64,000 bases of DNA, taken from Kineosporia corallincola (GTDB taxonomy: Bacteria > Actinomycetota > Actinomycetes > Actinomycetales > Kineosporiaceae). Shown piece after piece: positions 60,974 to 64,000 of the stretch. The DNA lies in contig NZ_JAHBAY010000009.1 of NCBI RefSeq assembly GCF_018499875.1, positions 124,001-188,000 on the forward strand, read 5' to 3'. Positions within the stretch are counted from its first letter, which is position 1; every line of letters starts with the position of its first letter. A model generated the notes under the pieces. It saw only the letters and a list, made by a program, of their open reading frames with translations, did no database searches and was not told where the DNA came from. Position numbers and translations under genes: made by a program.

Positions 60974-63613
60974 TCAGTACTGGTCGGGCCAGGCCTTGCT
61001 GGGCCGGATCATCCGGGGCCGGGCGCCGTCCCGGGGACGGCGCGGCTCGGCGGGGCGGCGCTCCTGGGCCGGTTCCAGCTGCTCCAGGATGAGCCCGGCG
61101 GTCTTGGCGGCGAACGGGTCACGCAGGATGGACATGTGGTCGCCCGGTACGTGGGTGAGCCGCCAGGTCCCGGTGAGGTAGGGCGTCCAGGAGCGGCGCA
61201 CGTCCTTCTCCTCGCTGTCGGCGGCCACGATCACCAGGGTGTCGCCGTCGTAGGGCCGGCCCTTGTAGCGCATGTGCAGGAAGTTGCTCTGCCGCCAGAA
61301 CCGCCAGTACTGGTCGTCGCCGGGTGTGCCGACCAGGCCGGTGGTGGCCACGCCGATCGCGCCGCGCAGCCGCTGGATGGGCGAACCCTCCAGCGGCACA
61401 TGGGATTTGCCGTCCGGCGGGAAGGAGTCGAGGATGACCAGGAGGGCCACCTCCTGCCCGGCGTGGCGCAGCTGGTGGGCCACCTCCAGCGAGAGCACCC
61501 CGCCGAAGGAGTGCCCGCCGATGAAATAGGGCCCGGTCGGCTGGATCTCGCGCAGTGTGCGGATGTGCCGCCGGGCCGCGGACTGCACGCTCCAGTCCGG
61601 CAGTCCCTTCGCCTCCAGGCCGTGCGCCTGGAGGGCGAACACCGGCTGGTCGTCGGGCAGGTGACGCACCAGCGGCACCATCGTCACGCCGAGCCCGCCG
61701 CCACCGGTGAACAGGAACAACGGGGGCCGGGAACCGGTGGCGCGCAAAGGGATCAACGTCTGGTTGGCGGCGTCGGCCTTGCGGGTGACCCGCTCGGCGA
61801 ACTGCTTCAGGGTGGGCGCCTGCACCAGCACCGTGGTCTGCGCCAGCTCCTGCGGCACGCCGAGGTCGGAGGCCATCCGGCTCATCAGGCTCTCGGCGGC
61901 CAGCGAGTCGCCGCCGAGCTCGAAGAAGTCGTCGTCCAGGCCGATCTCGGGCAGCGTGAGCACGCTGCACCACAGGGCCCGCACCACCTCTTCCCACTCG
62001 GTCAGGTTCTCCGCGCCCCGGCCCGGTTTCACCGCGGGCGGCTCCGGCAGCGCGGCCCGGTCGAGCTTGCCCCGGTCGGTGCGCGGCAGCGCCTCCAGGA
62101 AGACGATGCTCTCGGGCACCATCCAGGCCGGCAGGACGCCGGACAGGTACTGCCGGGCCACCGCGGCGCTGGGCCGGTCGGCCGTGGACACGATGTACGA
62201 GACCAGGCGCTTGCCGCCGTTCCCGTCGCCCTTGTCGGCCCCGATCGTGATCGTCTCGCGCACCTCGGGCAGGGCGGACAGGGCCGCGTCCACGTCGCCC
62301 GGCTCGACCAGGTAGCCGCGGATCTTCACGCTGTGGTCGCGCCGCCCGAGCAGGCGCAGCGCCCCGTCCGGGCCGAGCGTGCCCACGTCGTTGCTGCGGA
62401 ACGTGCGCGCGCCGTCGGTGCGCCCGGCGGCGGGAGTGAAGGCCTGCGAGGCCTTTTCGTCGCCGAGGTACTCCATGGCCAGGTTGCGCCCGGTCAGCGT
62501 GACGGTCCCGGTGCCGCCGGCCGGGACCGGAAGGCCCGCGTCGTCCACAATTTCGATCTCGATGTCGGGCATCGGCATGCCCACGGGGAGCGCCCCGGTC
62601 AGCGGTGGATGGGTGTGGTCGACCACGTAGTCGGTGCAGTAACCGGTCTCCGACGAGCCGAACCGGTTGCGCAGGGCGCAGGTCGGCGGCAGCAGCGCGC
62701 GCAGTGCCTCCAGGTCGTGACCGTAGGCGGCCTCGCCGGCGAACGTGACCTGCCGTAACCGGCTGAGCAGTGCCGGGTTCGGGGCGCCGTTCACCAGATT
62801 GCGCAGGATGGCCGGGCTGGCCTGCATGATGGTGACCCGGTTGCGGTCGATCCACTCCGGCAGCTCGCGGATGCCGCGCCCGCGGATGTCGTACATCGCC
62901 GTGGTGGTGCCCACCAGAATGCCCGCCACGGCGGCCATCAGGCCCGCGTAGAACGCCATCGGCAGGGCGTTGGCCACCACGTCGTCGGCGTCGTAACAGT
63001 GGGTGGCGTGGGCCACGGCCCAGGCCTCGCGCACCAGCATGCGGTCTTCGTGCACGACCACCTTGGGACGCCCGGTGGAACCGGACGTGAGGGCGTAGGC
63101 GACGATGTCGGAGGGGGAGGGGGCGGCGGCCCACAGCGCGTCCAGATCGTCTTGCGTACCGGGCTTCTCGTCGGAGGTGTCGACGACGACCTGCTCCACC
63201 AGGCCGGCCGCGGTGTCGGCGTTGGCCCGGTCGCTCAGGCACAGCCGGGCGTCGACGCGCTCCACGAAGGCGCGCAGCCGGGCGGGGGGAGTGCGGGGGT
63301 CGAGCACCAGGATCGGCCGGCCCGAGGTGAGCACGGCCCACAGCCCGGCGACGGCGGGCGCACCGTGCGAGTACAGCAGTGCCACAGGCCGTTCGGTGGG
63401 GGTGCCGGCCACGGCGGCGGCCACCTGGCGGCGCAGGACGGCCGTGCGCAGCGCGAACTCGCGGTAGGTCAGCGTGGTGACCTCGTCGTGCACGGCCACC
63501 TCGTCGGGAAGGGCGGTGACCACCTGCCGCAGCCGGGCCGCACTGCCGGCCTCGATGTGCCGGTGTTCCAGCGGCTCGATCGGCCGCCCGGTCTGCTCGG
63601 TCCCCGCGGTCAT
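60974..63613 (-). CDS. NRPS-like synthetase with A-T-TE architecture
   Basis: An 879-residue enzyme. The adenylation domain (about 10-525) has core A3 LTSGSTGRPK at 175-184, A5 FGSSETGY at 318, A8 VKIRGYLVEPGDV at 429 and A10 PRTDRGKLD with Lys516. The carrier domain has DDDFFELGGDSL with the phosphopantetheine Ser570, and the thioesterase has GGHSFGG with Ser702, Asp729 and His826. No condensation domain is present. At the A4 position, where amino-acid-activating domains usually have FD with the Asp that holds the amino group, it reads FYAG (Tyr222), which suggests a substrate without an alpha-amino group. ATG at 63613 follows GGAGGGG; the frame opens earlier without need. It resembles RalA-like ralfuranone synthetases in layout, not necessarily in product. 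Confidence 0.9.
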   Translation of the reverse strand: MTAGTEQTGRPIEPLEHRHIEAGSAARLRQVVTALPDEVAVHDEVTTLTYREFALRTAVLRRQVAAAVAGTPTERPVALLYSHGAPAVAGLWAVLTSGRPILVLDPRTPPARLRAFVERVDARLCLSDRANADTAAGLVEQVVVDTSDEKPGTQDDLDALWAAAPSPSDIVAYALTSGSTGRPKVVVHEDRMLVREAWAVAHATHCYDADDVVANALPMAFYAGLMAAVAGILVGTTTAMYDIRGRGIRELPEWIDRNRVTIMQASPAILRNLVNGAPNPALLSRLRQVTFAGEAAYGHDLEALRALLPPTCALRNRFGSSETGYCTDYVVDHTHPPLTGALPVGMPMPDIEIEIVDDAGLPVPAGGTGTVTLTGRNLAMEYLGDEKASQAFTPAAGRTDGARTFRSNDVGTLGPDGALRLLGRRDHSVKIRGYLVEPGDVDAALSALPEVRETITIGADKGDGNGGKRLVSYIVSTADRPSAAVARQYLSGVLPAWMVPESIVFLEALPRTDRGKLDRAALPEPPAVKPGRGAENLTEWEEVVRALWCSVLTLPEIGLDDDFFELGGDSLAAESLMSRMASDLGVPQELAQTTVLVQAPTLKQFAERVTRKADAANQTLIPLRATGSRPPLFLFTGGGGLGVTMVPLVRHLPDDQPVFALQAHGLEAKGLPDWSVQSAARRHIRTLREIQPTGPYFIGGHSFGGVLSLEVAHQLRHAGQEVALLVILDSFPPDGKSHVPLEGSPIQRLRGAIGVATTGLVGTPGDDQYWRFWRQSNFLHMRYKGRPYDGDTLVIVAADSEEKDVRRSWTPYLTGTWRLTHVPGDHMSILRDPFAAKTAGLILEQLEPAQERRPAEPRRPRDGARPRMIRPSKAWPDQY

Positions 63614-63675
63614 CTCAGCCCCTCCATAGGCCCTGCCCGGCGCGAGAGCAAGGTTCCGCGCCCGGTGCAAGTTTT

Positions 63676-63688
63676 CCTCCGACGGAGG
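63676..63688. promoter_or_regulatory. Palindrome CCTCCG-a-CGGAGG upstream of the NRPS-like gene
   Basis: A perfect six-base inverted repeat around one base, 63 bases before the start, in the 5' leader or promoter. Function not evident. Confidence 0.4.
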
Positions 63689-63888
63689 CCAAGAATAGGC
63701 CAGGGACACCGGTCAAGATCCCGGTTCGGGCGAAACCACCTGCTGGGCAGCGGGTCGGATTGCGTCTAACATCCGTTTACGGGTGCAAAAGCGGCGCCGT
63801 CCCGGGGGTGAATGCCCAGCGAAATCACAGGCCGGGCACATCGTTCGGGACGGGCTGTCACCCGTACGGCGCAGCACGACCGTGAAAA

Positions 63889-64000
63889 GTTCTGCACCGC
63901 GCGGTGATCGAGGCGGCCGTGACCACCGGGGCCGGGCGCATCCTGTACGCCAGCCACCAGGGGCCGCCGCCACGCCGTTCGGTCCCGGCCGCGACCACTT
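63889..64000 (+). pseudogene. NmrA-like NAD(P)-binding protein remnant (runs off the window)
   Basis: The plus-strand frame KVLHRAVIEAAVTTGAG, then RILYASHQG, matches the middle of NmrA/SDR-like proteins (HRxxIEAAVxAGxxRIxYTSHQG). A stop in the same frame lies just upstream (63883), and no start or Rossmann glycine motif precedes it, so the 5' part is missing. After HQG the sequence shifts: the expected AAATPFGPGRDH is found in another frame, as if one G were lost in the GGGG run near 63951. The window ends before the C-terminus. Confidence 0.6.

Noticed and set aside
63713-63973. 86-codon minus-strand frame upstream of the NRPS-like gene
   Set aside because: No RBS or recognisable motif, and it is antisense to the NmrA remnant.

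Overview
The window is about 71 percent GC by eye, densely coded on both strands, with many GTG starts, ATGA/GTGA stop-start overlaps and lipoprotein-type binding proteins. This fits a free-living actinomycete; Kineosporiaceae or a relative is my guess from gene style, not from any search. I saw no rRNA, tRNA, CRISPR array, transposase or integrase.

Layout. (1) 1-8759: a seven-gene, translationally coupled operon: peptide-type ABC importer (binding protein cut by the window edge, two permeases, two ATPases), Xaa-Pro aminopeptidase and a GH127 beta-L-arabinofuranosidase without a signal peptide. It reads like import and dismantling of arabinosylated (hydroxy)proline-rich glycopeptides. (2) 8822-13605: GGDEF-EAL protein, LysR/EamA pair, P-loop kinase. 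(3) 13636-18800: an apparent catabolic module (class III aminotransferase, APC permease, a fused PfkB kinase-class II aldolase) with a divergent TetR regulator. (4) 18760-21293: decayed MFS gene, a DJ-1/PfpI protein with a NemR-like regulator and operator, and a frameshifted P-loop kinase. (5) 21310-25959: O-methyltransferase, VOC protein, epimerase-like protein, a second GGDEF-EAL protein. (6) 26018-32270: BCCT transporter, proline iminopeptidase, a second Xaa-Pro aminopeptidase that shares long identical DNA blocks with the first, and an M1 metallopeptidase lipoprotein.

(7) 32278-40274: alpha/beta hydrolase, crotonase remnant, and an acyl-CoA group (CaiB CoA-transferase, thiolase, acyl-CoA dehydrogenase, APH-fold kinase) with MarR and USP genes. 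(8) 40353-46262: an active-type serine hydrolase beside a paralogue that has lost its catalytic residues, two acetyltransferases, two USP genes. (9) 46599-49775: glycine betaine/proline ABC operon (ProV-ProW-ProX type) with a well-supported TTG start. (10) 49780-52963: tandem GAF-GGDEF genes. (11) 52996-57318: large protein of unknown function, then an MFS exporter and LacI regulator sharing three operator-like palindromes. (12) 57343-60945: small charged protein divergent from a FecB/C/E-type metal-chelate ABC importer, with a Nur-box-like site between. (13) 60974-63613: an A-T-TE NRPS-like synthetase lacking a condensation domain, then an NmrA-like remnant at the edge.

Recurring themes are osmolyte and proline handling (BCCT, ProVWX, two X-Pro peptidases), four c-di-GMP proteins, three USP genes, a 46-bp hairpin repeat found twice in divergent intergenic regions, and terminators that reuse the same GGACGACG stem.
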